A DNA stretch of 64,000 nt from Xylanibacter oryzae DSM 17970 (GTDB lineage Bacteria > Bacteroidota > Bacteroidia > Bacteroidales > Bacteroidaceae), in assembly GCF_000585355.1 (NCBI RefSeq), contig NZ_KK073873.1, forward strand, positions 1,390,703 through 1,454,702, given 5' to 3'. Below are positions 8,501 to 17,627 of the stretch, piece by piece. Under the pieces are notes generated by a model, which saw only the letters and a program-made list of their open reading frames with translations, did no database searches and was not told where the DNA came from. A program made the position numbers and the translations under genes. How positions within the stretch are numbered: the stretch's first letter is position 1; the number at the start of each line of letters is the position of its first letter.

Positions 8501-10053
8501 TAATTTGCCATTGATTCCGCACATCTCTCGCCATCCACACCTGCAGATACTATTCCACCGGCATATCCGGCACCCTCGCCACACGGGAACAACCCCTTTA
8601 TACGAACATGCTGCAAGGTCTCTTTGTCCCTAAGTATTCTTACAGGAGATGACGTTCTGGTTTCCACAGCTATCAACAAAGCCTCATTTGTAAGGAATCC
8701 ACGACTCATCTGTCCAAACTTTTCAAATCCTTTCTGCAGTCTTTTTGTCACCATATCAGGTAGCCAGAAATGAAGAGGACTACTTACAAGTCCTGGTGCA
8801 TAACTGCTCTTAGGCAAATCATAGCTAAGTTTACCTTTTACAAAGTCAGCCATACGTTGTGCAGGTGCGGTCTGTTTCATATTACCTTGCTGCCAACAGT
8901 TTCGTTCCAGTTCCTCCTGCATAGTCATCATTTTTAGGACATCGTCGCCATCCACATCTTCAGGATGCAGTTCAACAACCATACCACTGTTGGACCATTC
9001 CGTACCACGATTGCTCGGGCTCATTCCGTTCACTACAATCTGCTGATTATCAGTTGCTGCAGGTATCACGAATCCACCCGGACACATACAGAAAGAGTAC
9101 ACCCCTCTACCATCTATTTGTGTCACGAAACTGTATTCGGCAGCAGGCAAATACTTACCTCTACCCTGTTTATTATGATATTGTATTTGATCTATAAGAT
9201 CAACAGGATGCTCAAGCCTTACACCCACTGCCAATCCCTTAGCCTCTATTTCTATTTTTGCCTCGGATAAATAACGATATACATCTCTTGCCGAATGACC
9301 GGTAGCCAATATAACCGGACCACGATACGATTCTTCCTTACCAGTTGCAAGATTAATAGACTCCACTCCTATAACTTCATCATTTTGAATAGTGAGCCTT
9401 GTCATCTTAGTTTGGAAGTGCACCTCTCCACCTGATTCCAATATTGTTTTACGCATATTCTCTATTACCCTTGGCAATTTGTCCGTACCAATATGCGGAT
9501 GTGCATCAGCCATAATCGATGTAGAAGCACCATGCTGGCAAAACACATTAAGTATTTTTTCAGTACTGCCACGCTTCTTGCTTCTTGTAAAAAGTTTTCC
9601 ATCAGAATAAGCACCGGCGCCCCCCTCACCGAAACAGTAATTGCTTTCACCGTCTACCTTCTGGGTCTTGGTTATCATAGACAAGTCAATCTTGCGTTCA
9701 TGTACATCCTTTCCACGCTCCAAAATTACAGGTTTCAGTCCAAGTTCAATTAATCTGAGCGCAGCAAACAGTCCACCGGGACCTTCACCTATTACAAGTA
9801 CTCTCATTCCATTAGACACATCACCATATTCAGTCTTCACATATTCATCATCAGTAGGCATTTCATTAATATACACCCTGACTTTCAGATTCACATATAT
9901 AGTACGTTGCCTTGCATCAACACTTCTTTTCAATATTCTCACTTTAGTCACCGTACGAGCATCAAGCCCATTCTCTTCAGCAAGATAATCTGTCAAGACA
10001 TTTTCACTGGCAGCCACCTGAGGCAGCACCCTTATTTGATATTCTTTAATCAT
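8482..10053 (-). CDS. FAD-dependent oxidoreductase, NAD(FAD)-utilizing dehydrogenase type
   Basis: The 523-residue protein has an N-terminal domain of about 80 residues, a dinucleotide-binding GEGPGGLFAALRL at 89-101, the FAD-associated ILERG strand, a GEGGAGAYSDGKL motif and a C-terminal GEGAGYAGGI region that closes the FAD site. This is the widespread uncharacterised YtfP/HI0933-like group of predicted flavoprotein dehydrogenases. The substrate is unknown. The gene is divergent from thrA across a 205-bp region that holds promoters for both. Confidence 0.85.
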   Translation of the reverse strand: MIKEYQIRVLPQVAASENVLTDYLAEENGLDARTVTKVRILKRSVDARQRTIYVNLKVRVYINEMPTDDEYVKTEYGDVSNGMRVLVIGEGPGGLFAALRLIELGLKPVILERGKDVHERKIDLSMITKTQKVDGESNYCFGEGGAGAYSDGKLFTRSKKRGSTEKILNVFCQHGASTSIMADAHPHIGTDKLPRVIENMRKTILESGGEVHFQTKMTRLTIQNDEVIGVESINLATGKEESYRGPVILATGHSARDVYRYLSEAKIEIEAKGLAVGVRLEHPVDLIDQIQYHNKQGRGKYLPAAEYSFVTQIDGRGVYSFCMCPGGFVIPAATDNQQIVVNGMSPSNRGTEWSNSGMVVELHPEDVDGDDVLKMMTMQEELERNCWQQGNMKQTAPAQRMADFVKGKLSYDLPKSSYAPGLVSSPLHFWLPDMVTKRLQKGFEKFGQMSRGFLTNEALLIAVETRTSSPVRILRDKETLQHVRIKGLFPCGEGAGYAGGIVSAGVDGERCAESMANYLRVSE

Positions 10054-10117
10054 AATTTACTTATTCATATTTTTAGAAAGGATATGCAAGACGCTCACAC
10101 ACCCCCTCAATTCTCTG

Positions 10118-10125
10118 CAAATTTA
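10118..10125 (-). promoter_or_regulatory. -7 box of the FAD oxidoreductase gene
   Basis: TAAATTTG on the minus strand fits the -7 consensus. No clear TTTG is seen at the expected -33 distance, so the call rests on one box. Confidence 0.4.
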
Positions 10126-10146
10126 ATCAATTATCCCCTAAATTAG

Positions 10147-10177
10147 TTGGTTATGAAGATATTTCTTATTAAATTTG
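10147..10177 (+). promoter_or_regulatory. Promoter of the thr operon
   Basis: TTGG, 19 bases, TAAATTTG. The predicted start of transcription falls at the 20-bp palindrome at 10180-10199, leaving a leader of about 75 bases. Confidence 0.55.
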
Positions 10178-10179
10178 CC

Positions 10180-10199
10180 GTGATTTTTGCAAAAATCAC
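10180..10199. promoter_or_regulatory. Perfect 20-bp palindrome at the thr operon transcription start
   Basis: GTGATTTTTGCAAAAATCAC is fully self-complementary and sits directly after the -7 box. It could be an operator at +1 or a 5' hairpin of the mRNA. A second CCCC/GGGG pair lies further down the leader (about 10219-10236). No Thr- or Ile-rich leader peptide is visible. Confidence 0.5.
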
Positions 10200-10258
10200 A
10201 CACAGAAGGTAAATTTCTCCCCGTTTGTTTTGGGGGCAACATATAAAGATTAAGATAA

Positions 10259-12688
10259 ATGAAAGTATTAAAATTCGGCGGAACATCCGTAGGTTCCGTA
10301 GAAAGCATTCTAAGCTTAAAAGAAATCGTTGAGAAACAGACTCAACCAGTTATTGTCGTTGTAAGTGCATTAGGAGGCATTACCGACAAGCTAATTTCGA
10401 CCTCCCTTCTGGCTGTAAAAGGTGATTCGACTTATAAGAGCGAATTCAATGCCATGGTAAAGCGACATCATGACATGATCGACACCATAATTACCGATAC
10501 AGACAAGCGCGTTCAACTTTTCAACACTGTAGATAAAATGCTAGAAGAACTCAGCAGTATTTATCACGGTGTCTACCTCATTCACGACCTCAGTCCAAAG
10601 ACCCAAGATGCCATCGTAAGTTACGGTGAGCGCATCAGCAGTAACATTGTAGCCAAGCTTATAGATGGGGCACAATGGTTCGACTCACGTGAATTCATCA
10701 AGACAGAAAAGAAGCACGGTAAACATTTCCTAAACAGCGAAGTCACCAATCATTTGGTACATCAGACATTCAATCACATTCCCAAAGTATCACTAGTTCC
10801 TGGCTTCATTAGCCGCGACAACAATACCGGCGAAACCACCAATCTTGGTCGTGGAGGAAGCGATTATACAGCTTCAATCATAGCAGCCGCACTTGATGCG
10901 GAGCAACTGGAGATATGGACAGATGTAGACGGTTTCATGACTGCCGACCCGAAAGTTATACACACAGCATATACAATCAACGAACTGAGTTATGTAGAAG
11001 CCATGGAGCTTTGCAACTTCGGTGCAAAAGTAATCTATCCTCCTACAATATATCCGGTTTGCATCAAGAATATTCCTATACTTGTAAAGAACACCTTCAA
11101 TCCAGAAGGCGAAGGCTCTATTATCAAAAAGAAGATTGTCAACGACACAAAAGTTATCAAGGGAATATCAAGCATCAGCGGTACCACACTTATTACCGTT
11201 ACAGGTCTCTCCATGGTCGGTGTCATCGGTGTCAACCGCCGCATCTTCACAGCCCTTGCCGATAATGGAATTTCTGTATTTATGGTGTCACAGGCATCTT
11301 CCGAAAACTCTACATCAATAGGCGTAAAAGATTCAGATTCTGCCGAAGCCATACGTGTACTCGACCATGAGTTTGCCAAAGAGATAGCCACTGGTGCTAT
11401 GTTCCCTATGCATGCAGAGAGCGGACTTGCCACAATAGCCATTGTCGGTGAGAATATGAAACATACCCCGGGTATCGCAGGTAAATTATTTGGTACTCTT
11501 GGCCGTAGCGGTATCAGTGTTATCGCCTGCGCCCAAGGAGCTTCAGAGACAAACATCTCATTCGTTGTAGACTCTAAGTATCTGCGCAAATCATTAAATG
11601 TAATTCACGATTCATTCTTCTTGTCCGAGTATAAAGTACTCAATTTATTTATCTGCGGTGTCGGAACTGTTGGCGGACATCTCATCGAACAGATTGCATC
11701 ACAGTATGAAGAACTAAAAGCCAATAGCTGCCTTAAACTTAATGTTGTAGGTATATCAAGCAGTCACAAAGCCATATACAACCGTGAAGGGCTCAACCTT
11801 AGTGACTATCGTAAGCAATTAAATTCTTCACCTGAAAGCGACTCTAAAAAACTGTGCGAGGAAATAATCAACATGAATATTTTCAACAGCGTTTTTGTAG
11901 ACTGCACAGCCAGCAAAGACATTGCCGACCTATATCAAACATTCATTGAGCACAACATATCCATTGTTGCAGCCAACAAGATAGCAGCCTCAAGCGACTA
12001 CGACAGCTACACGAACCTTAAACAGACAGCTCTGGCCCGTGGTGTAAAATTCCGCTACGAGACCAACGTTGGAGCCGGCCTTCCTATTATAGGAACCATC
12101 AACGATCTTAAGAATTCTGGTGATAAGATATTAAAGATTGAAGCCGTTCTTAGCGGTACGCTGAATTTCATATTCAATGAAATATCTGCCGAAGTTCCAT
12201 TTTCAGAGACCGTAAAGCGCGCTAAAGAACAAGGATACAGTGAACCGGACCCACGTATAGACCTTAGTGGCAAAGACGTGATACGCAAACTCGTAATTCT
12301 TACACGCGAAGCAGGATATAAAGTTGAACAAGACGACGTAAATAAAAATCTTTTTGTACCCGATTCATTCTTTAAAGGAACGATAGAAGACTTCTGGAAT
12401 AATCTGCCCAGTCTTGATGCAGACTTTGAGAAACGCCGCAAAAAATTAGAAACAGAAGGAAAGCATTGGCGCTTTGTTGCCAAAATGGATCACGGCAATA
12501 CAAGTGTTTCACTTGAAGCAGTAGACCAGAAACATCCATTCTATGGTCTTGAAGGCTCAAACAACATAGTCATGCTGACCACAGAGCGTTACAAAGAATA
12601 TCCAATGCTCATCCAGGGATATGGAGCCGGAGCCGGAGTTACAGCAGCCGGAGTCTTCGCCAACATTATGAGCATAGCCAACATATAA
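10259..12688 (+). CDS. thrA: Bifunctional aspartate kinase / homoserine dehydrogenase I
   Basis: The 809-residue fusion has an aspartokinase half with KFGGTSVGS at residues 4-12 and the GRGGSDYTA motif near 200. ACT regulatory repeats follow at about 310-450. The homoserine dehydrogenase half opens with the NAD(P)-binding CGVGTVGGHL at ~463 and includes EAVLSGTLNFIF and GYSEPDPRIDLSGKDVIRK. It catalyses the first and third steps from aspartate to homoserine. It is the first gene of a thrA-apgM-thrC operon (18 bp to the next gene). The ACT repeats imply feedback control by threonine. Confidence 0.96.
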   Translation: MKVLKFGGTSVGSVESILSLKEIVEKQTQPVIVVVSALGGITDKLISTSLLAVKGDSTYKSEFNAMVKRHHDMIDTIITDTDKRVQLFNTVDKMLEELSSIYHGVYLIHDLSPKTQDAIVSYGERISSNIVAKLIDGAQWFDSREFIKTEKKHGKHFLNSEVTNHLVHQTFNHIPKVSLVPGFISRDNNTGETTNLGRGGSDYTASIIAAALDAEQLEIWTDVDGFMTADPKVIHTAYTINELSYVEAMELCNFGAKVIYPPTIYPVCIKNIPILVKNTFNPEGEGSIIKKKIVNDTKVIKGISSISGTTLITVTGLSMVGVIGVNRRIFTALADNGISVFMVSQASSENSTSIGVKDSDSAEAIRVLDHEFAKEIATGAMFPMHAESGLATIAIVGENMKHTPGIAGKLFGTLGRSGISVIACAQGASETNISFVVDSKYLRKSLNVIHDSFFLSEYKVLNLFICGVGTVGGHLIEQIASQYEELKANSCLKLNVVGISSSHKAIYNREGLNLSDYRKQLNSSPESDSKKLCEEIINMNIFNSVFVDCTASKDIADLYQTFIEHNISIVAANKIAASSDYDSYTNLKQTALARGVKFRYETNVGAGLPIIGTINDLKNSGDKILKIEAVLSGTLNFIFNEISAEVPFSETVKRAKEQGYSEPDPRIDLSGKDVIRKLVILTREAGYKVEQDDVNKNLFVPDSFFKGTIEDFWNNLPSLDADFEKRRKKLETEGKHWRFVAKMDHGNTSVSLEAVDQKHPFYGLEGSNNIVMLTTERYKEYPMLIQGYGAGAGVTAAGVFANIMSIANI

Positions 12689-12706
12689 AGACTAAGCCAA
12701 CTATAA

Positions 12707-13954
12707 ATGAAACATATAATAATTTTGGGCGACGGCATGGCCGACCACTCTGTTGAAAAGCTGGGCGGTAAGACACTTCTTCAGTATGCCAACACCCCAT
12801 ATATGGACATGCTTGCCCGCAAAGGCAAGACAGGCCGCCTCGTTACTATACCCGACGGGTTCCTGCCTGGAAGTGAAGTAGCCAATACTGCAATTCTCGG
12901 ATATGACCTCAATAGTGTATACGAAGGTCGCGGACCTCTTGAGGCCGCCAGCATAGGTTACGAGATGCAGTCTGATGATATGGCTATACGTTGTAATATT
13001 GTATGTCTCCAAGATGGAAAGATAAAGAACCATCACGGAGGCCACCTCAAAACCTCAGAAGGTGATATGCTTATCAAATATCTCGACGAGCACCTCGGCA
13101 ATGAAAAGATCAAATTCATCACCGGCATACAGTATCGCCATCTTCTTGTTATTAAAGGTGGCAACAAGCACCTCGTATGCGCACCTCCGCATGATCACCC
13201 CAACGAGCATTGGAGACAACTACTGGTAGAACCCGAAGAAGGATATACAGATCAAACAGATGCAGGACGCATGTCTGCAAAAGAGACAGCCGATCTTATC
13301 AACGACTTAATATTAAAATCTCAGAAATTGCTTGCAGAGCATCCTTTTAATAAAGAACGCGCTAGCAAAGGCAAAGACCAAGCCAATTCTATATGGCCAT
13401 GGAGCGGCGGTTACCGCCCGCAAATGGACCCGATAAGCAAAAAATATCCTCAGGTTAAGAGCGGTTCTGTAATTTCAGCCGTAGATCTCATCAGAGGTAT
13501 CGGTCATTATGCCGGTCTTCGCAACATCATAGTAGAAGGAGCTACCGGATTAGCCGACACCAATTACGAAGGTAAAGCCATGGCTGCAATAGAAGCACTG
13601 CGTCACGAAGACTTTGTTTTTCTTCATATAGAAGCCAGCGACGAAGCAGGGCACGATGGAGATTTGCCTCTTAAACTGAAAACCATTGAGAATCTTGACC
13701 GTCGTATAGTAGGTCCTATTTACGAAGAAGTAAAACAATGGCAAGACGATCCGGTATGCATTGCCGTACTCCCCGATCATCCCACACCAGTCGAAATACG
13801 TACCCACGTCAAAGAACCGGTACCATTTCTTATCTACTATCCAGGCATAGAACCGGATGATGTACAAGTATATGATGAGCAGAGTACCGTCAGCGGCAGC
13901 TACGGCATGCTTCGCCTCAATCAGTTCATGGACACATTCATGTCTATAAAATAA
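12707..13954 (+). CDS. apgM: Cofactor-independent phosphoglycerate mutase family, in homoserine kinase position
   Basis: The 415-residue protein belongs to the archaeal-type 2,3-bisphosphoglycerate-independent mutase group of the alkaline phosphatase superfamily. The metal-binding GDGMAD is at residues 8-13, a PGSEVANTAILGYD motif with the likely nucleophile Ser56 follows, and further metal ligands appear in EASDEAGHDGD and LPDHPTPVEIRTH. It lies between thrA and thrC, exactly where thrB would be, and no thrB is in view. I infer that it may supply O-phosphohomoserine as a non-homologous homoserine kinase. The family name alone would say glycolysis. Confidence 0.85.
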   Translation: MKHIIILGDGMADHSVEKLGGKTLLQYANTPYMDMLARKGKTGRLVTIPDGFLPGSEVANTAILGYDLNSVYEGRGPLEAASIGYEMQSDDMAIRCNIVCLQDGKIKNHHGGHLKTSEGDMLIKYLDEHLGNEKIKFITGIQYRHLLVIKGGNKHLVCAPPHDHPNEHWRQLLVEPEEGYTDQTDAGRMSAKETADLINDLILKSQKLLAEHPFNKERASKGKDQANSIWPWSGGYRPQMDPISKKYPQVKSGSVISAVDLIRGIGHYAGLRNIIVEGATGLADTNYEGKAMAAIEALRHEDFVFLHIEASDEAGHDGDLPLKLKTIENLDRRIVGPIYEEVKQWQDDPVCIAVLPDHPTPVEIRTHVKEPVPFLIYYPGIEPDDVQVYDEQSTVSGSYGMLRLNQFMDTFMSIK

Positions 13955-13977
13955 CATGCGAAAAAACAAGTAAAACA

Positions 13978-15279
13978 ATGAAATACTATAGTACCAACAA
14001 AGAAGCACCCTTAGCAACACTCCACGAAGCTGTGGTTAAGGGACTGGCAAGCGATAGAGGTCTTTATATGCCTGAAAACATAAAGAAATTGCCTGAAGAA
14101 TTTTTCGACAATATCCAGAACATGTCATTTCAGGAGATAGCATATACTGTAGCAGACGCCTTCTTCGGTGAAGACGTAGACCCCGAATCACTCAAAAAGA
14201 TAGTATACGACACACTGTCATTCGACTGTCCGGTAGTAAAAGTCACCGACAATATATACAGTCTTGAACTGTTCCATGGTCCAACCCTCGCCTTCAAAGA
14301 CGTAGGTGCACGCTTTATGGCCCGTCTGTTACAGTACTTTATCCATCAGGAAGGCAAAGAAGAAGTCAATGTACTCGTAGCTACCAGTGGTGACACAGGC
14401 TCAGCCGTAGCTAACGGGTTCCTAGGTGTAGAAGGCATTCATGTATATGTATTATATCCCAAAGGTAAAGTAAGCAAAATACAAGAGAGTCAGTTCACCA
14501 CATTAGGCCGTAACATCACCGCCATAGAAATAGACGGAGTGTTCGACGACTGTCAGGCACTTGTCAAGAGTGCATTCATGGACGAAGAACTCAACAATCA
14601 CATGAAACTGACATCAGCCAATTCCATCAATGTAGCGAGATTCCTGCCACAGGCATTCTATTACTTCAACGCCTATGCACGTATGAAAGCCCAAGGACTT
14701 GCCGATAACCTTGTAGTCTGCGTACCTAGTGGCAACTTCGGCAACATCACAGCCGGCCTCTTCGGTCACAAAATGGGCCTGCCGATCAAACGCTTCATAG
14801 CCGCCAACAATTCAAACGATATATTCTATAAGTATCTCATGACAGGCAAATACGAGCCGAAACCAAGCAAGCAGACCATTGCCAATGCCATGGACGTAGG
14901 TGCGCCAAGTAATTTTGCCCGTGTTTACGATCTATACAAAGGCAACCACGATGCCATCACATCATATATCAGCGGTGCTACATACAGCGACCAGCAGATA
15001 CGCGAAACGATGTCAGAGTGCTACAAGTCTACAGGATATATACTCGATCCACACGGAACATGCGGTTACAGAGCATTAAAAGAAGGATTAAAACCAGGAG
15101 AAACAGGTGTTTTCTGTGAGACCGCCCATCCTGCTAAATTCAAAGATACAGTCGAACCTATCATAAATGCAAAAGTTGAAATACCAACACGCCTTGCCGA
15201 ATTTATGAAAGGCATCAAAAAGAGTATTCCAATGGCCAAAGACTTTGCTTCGTTCAAAACATTTCTTATGAGACAGTAG
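13978..15279 (+). CDS. thrC: Threonine synthase
   Basis: The 433-residue PLP enzyme has the lysine motif HGPTLAFKDVGARF with Lys107 as the predicted Schiff base. The phosphate-binding ATSGDTGSAVANGF is near residue 140 and a C-terminal DPHGTCGYRAL is present. It converts O-phosphohomoserine to threonine in the cytosol. It is the last gene of the threonine operon, 23 bp after apgM, and is followed by a strong terminator. Length and motifs are normal for the family. Confidence 0.96.
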   Translation: MKYYSTNKEAPLATLHEAVVKGLASDRGLYMPENIKKLPEEFFDNIQNMSFQEIAYTVADAFFGEDVDPESLKKIVYDTLSFDCPVVKVTDNIYSLELFHGPTLAFKDVGARFMARLLQYFIHQEGKEEVNVLVATSGDTGSAVANGFLGVEGIHVYVLYPKGKVSKIQESQFTTLGRNITAIEIDGVFDDCQALVKSAFMDEELNNHMKLTSANSINVARFLPQAFYYFNAYARMKAQGLADNLVVCVPSGNFGNITAGLFGHKMGLPIKRFIAANNSNDIFYKYLMTGKYEPKPSKQTIANAMDVGAPSNFARVYDLYKGNHDAITSYISGATYSDQQIRETMSECYKSTGYILDPHGTCGYRALKEGLKPGETGVFCETAHPAKFKDTVEPIINAKVEIPTRLAEFMKGIKKSIPMAKDFASFKTFLMRQ

Positions 15280-15305
15280 TCACATCACTATATTAATATA
15301 TAATA

Positions 15306-15339
15306 AAAGCCCCCGCAACTAAATAGTTTCGGGGGCTTT
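15306..15339 (+). terminator. Terminator of the thr operon
   Basis: AAAGCCCCCG pairs with CGGGGGCTTT, and the flanking TTTG follows 27 bases after the thrC stop. The flanking A run also allows use from the opposite strand, where the small membrane-peptide gene ends. Confidence 0.85.
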
Positions 15340-15358
15340 GTTAGTCTACTCTAGACTT

Positions 15359-15505
15359 TTAGACTCCACAGTAAGAAACAAATATCACAAAAGCTACTGC
15401 TACAACTGCAAGGGCTACCATTGAATAATAAAACCCTTTTACCATTTTGTGTTTTCTTACATTGTTTCTCTGCTCCCTGTGGAACACTTCTCTAGCATCT
15501 TCCAT
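15359..15505 (-). CDS. Small single-pass membrane peptide, 48 aa
   Basis: The frame encodes 48 residues: a charged N-terminal half (MEDAREVFHREQRNNVRKHK) followed by one hydrophobic segment of about 23 residues rich in Val and Ala. The charge pattern predicts the N-terminus in the cytosol. I recognise no family. The clean soluble-then-membrane layout and its position between a terminator and the sugar-transferase gene make a real gene likely. No strong ribosome-binding site is seen, which is normal in this phylum. Confidence 0.5.
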   Translation of the reverse strand: MEDAREVFHREQRNNVRKHKMVKGFYYSMVALAVVAVAFVIFVSYCGV

Positions 15506-15656
15506 TTCTTTATACTACTTGTTTAAAATTATTCTTATAGTAAATTGTTCAATAATCTTATAATTTCTGCAAAGTTACAAAAAAACTACAAGACTGCCAA
15601 AAAAACATTAAAAAAAAACAAAAGTTAAATGTAATATATAAGATTTATATTTAATG

Positions 15657-17057
15657 TCAATAAGCCTGTTTATCACCTTTTATAACCATCAACACCGTAT
15701 GCATTATAATGACTATATCCTGCCAGAATCCCCAACTCTCGATATATTCAATATCTTTCTCCACACGCTTTCTCATATCATCCACGGTCTTCGTTTCACC
15801 ACGACAACCACTCACCTGAGCAAGTCCTGTTATTCCCGGTCTAACCAAGTGTCTTATCATATACTCACTGATTATCTTACCATAATACTCAGTATGAGCA
15901 ACCATATGCGGCCTTGGCCCAACGATACTCATATCACCTTTTAGCACATTGATAAACTGAGGCAATTCATCAATATTATAATGCCTTATAAAATATCCAA
16001 ACTTAGTAACCCTATTATCATCCTTGGTAGCCTGCTTCCGGTCAGCGTCATCATTTATATCCATACTCCTGAATTTATAGCAGATAAATGATCTGCCATC
16101 ATATCCCGTACGTTCCTGCTTAAAGTATATAGGTCCTGCACTAGTCAACTTTGTCACTATTGCTACTATAGCATATACTATCGGATATATTGTACATAAG
16201 AATAACAACGATACTGAAACATCAAATATTCTCTTATAGCACCTGTTTCTCATTTTAAGCAAAGGTTCATGCCTTGTAGCCAAGATATACGTATCACCGA
16301 ATCTATAAGGATACACATACGAAGTTCTGCCTACCATCATATCAGGCATATAATATACCCTCAATACATTCTGATAACAGGCATTAAGCACAATTTTCAT
16401 TCTCTCATCATCATACAATGGCCTATATATAAACACATCATGCAGGCTATGACTCTTTATATATTCCACAGCATCATCCACACCTCCCAGTCTTTTTGCA
16501 CCGACGGCATCTTCATCCAGTTCACCATCAGTGAATATACCCATCAGGTTAAGTCCATTCCATCTGTCATTCAGCACATCCACAATATCATTTGTAGAAG
16601 GTCCATATCCTATAATTATCGAACTCAGGTTATACTTTCCCAAGTGCCTTACATGCTTCACGGCTTTCCTTACAATCATTCTCTCCACACTTATCAGCAT
16701 AAAAGCAGCAAAACAAAGCAAAACAGCCTTTATAAAACCAGGAGTCGGAACCTTTGCCATACTAGCCAAGGTCATGAATATCAGTAACGAAAGAGGTATT
16801 GTCCTAGACGCATTTCTCAGTTCCTCCTGAGGCTTAGTCAGTCTTTCATGAGCCGAAATGCTTATGGTATTGATAGAGATGAAATAAGATATATTAAATA
16901 GAAACCAGTACAAGAAGTTATGTTCAAACAGTAGATTGTCAAACCTCAGCCACATATCAGCAAAATAGTAAATCAAATAACCTACATTTACTGTAGCCAT
17001 ATCTATCATTGCCACTATAGCAATCAAACAGTATACCTTATTATATGCTGATTTCAT
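15657..17057 (-). CDS. Undecaprenyl-phosphate sugar phosphotransferase (exopolysaccharide initiation)
   Basis: The 466-residue protein has several N-terminal membrane segments (to ~residue 120), a nucleotide-binding-like middle (SSIIIGYGPSTNDIVDVL) and a C-terminal bacterial sugar transferase domain. In that domain, KRIFDVSVSLLFL is followed by CYKFRSM, YNIDELPQFINVLKGDMS and IVGPRPH. This is the WcaJ/CpsE-type polyisoprenyl-phosphate hexose-1-phosphate transferase, which puts the first sugar on the lipid carrier at the inner membrane. It stands alone, about 32 kb from the polysaccharide cluster, which shows no initiating enzyme of its own in the window. The first sugar is unknown. Confidence 0.9.
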   Translation of the reverse strand: MKSAYNKVYCLIAIVAMIDMATVNVGYLIYYFADMWLRFDNLLFEHNFLYWFLFNISYFISINTISISAHERLTKPQEELRNASRTIPLSLLIFMTLASMAKVPTPGFIKAVLLCFAAFMLISVERMIVRKAVKHVRHLGKYNLSSIIIGYGPSTNDIVDVLNDRWNGLNLMGIFTDGELDEDAVGAKRLGGVDDAVEYIKSHSLHDVFIYRPLYDDERMKIVLNACYQNVLRVYYMPDMMVGRTSYVYPYRFGDTYILATRHEPLLKMRNRCYKRIFDVSVSLLFLCTIYPIVYAIVAIVTKLTSAGPIYFKQERTGYDGRSFICYKFRSMDINDDADRKQATKDDNRVTKFGYFIRHYNIDELPQFINVLKGDMSIVGPRPHMVAHTEYYGKIISEYMIRHLVRPGITGLAQVSGCRGETKTVDDMRKRVEKDIEYIESWGFWQDIVIIMHTVLMVIKGDKQAY

Positions 17058-17075
17058 AATTATACAATTCTAGTA

Positions 17076-17112
17076 AGACATTTAATGTTCATAGCCATCA
17101 AAGTCTTACAAA
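17076..17112 (-). promoter_or_regulatory. Leader hairpin of the sugar transferase gene
   Basis: GTAAGAC and GTCTTAC (complementary, on the minus-strand mRNA) flank about 23 bases near the predicted transcription start. They could fold the 5' end of the mRNA. Confidence 0.35.
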
Positions 17113-17138
17113 GATATAATTTTTCAAGTGAAATCCAA
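17109..17138 (-). promoter_or_regulatory. Promoter of the sugar transferase gene
   Basis: On the minus strand TTGG, 18 bases, TATCTTTG, about 50 bases before the start codon. Confidence 0.5.
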
Positions 17139-17201
17139 CATATTAATCAATATATTTTTATATTTCTCCAATAAAATTTTACTAGACTACGCACACAGTC
17201 A

Positions 17202-17627
17202 TCAGAACTTTCTGAATGTTAGTCTTAACTTCTTTGATTCTAACACCATATTATCACTATTCAGTAATTGAATTTTAAAATGTTCATCTAGCGAAGTCAG
17301 CCCAAATGGTGCTACATTCTTTAAGTCATACATTTCACTGCCATCTGCAGCAGCGGTACTTAACTTTAGAGAATCCCTTGTCTGATCAAAATGGAACATA
17401 AAGCCACCGTTTCCAACAGGATACGAATAAGCATTTATCTCCAGCAACCTGAACTGTACCGCATAGAATATCTGCCAGTTTTTTGTATCAGTCGAACCTC
17501 CTCCAATAGTATCAACCCGCATAAGTTGCCAATTACCATCCATATCACCATTATTAGACGCATCCAGAGTGCAGCCAGCTAATGTCATAGTAAGCACAGC
17601 AGCAAACAATATCAATATCTTTTTCAT
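17202..17627 (-). CDS. Lipocalin-like lipoprotein
   Basis: The 141-residue protein has a signal peptide with lipobox LAGC (Cys19) and a mature part of about 120 residues that reads like the Bacteroidetes lipocalin-like domain (GNWQLMRVD near its start). It is predicted to be lipid-anchored in the outer membrane. Its start codon overlaps the stop of the Wzi gene in an ATGA, so the two are translationally coupled and probably act together. The ligand is unknown. Confidence 0.75.
   Translation of the reverse strand: MKKILILFAAVLTMTLAGCTLDASNNGDMDGNWQLMRVDTIGGGSTDTKNWQIFYAVQFRLLEINAYSYPVGNGGFMFHFDQTRDSLKLSTAAADGSEMYDLKNVAPFGLTSLDEHFKIQLLNSDNMVLESKKLRLTFRKF

Noticed and set aside
11035-11589. 184-codon minus-strand frame inside thrA
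   Set aside because: It is the antisense reading of the aspartokinase ACT region; thrA itself is complete.
15654-15944. 96-codon plus-strand frame at the end of the sugar transferase gene
   Set aside because: It is antisense to the conserved sugar-transferase C-terminus.
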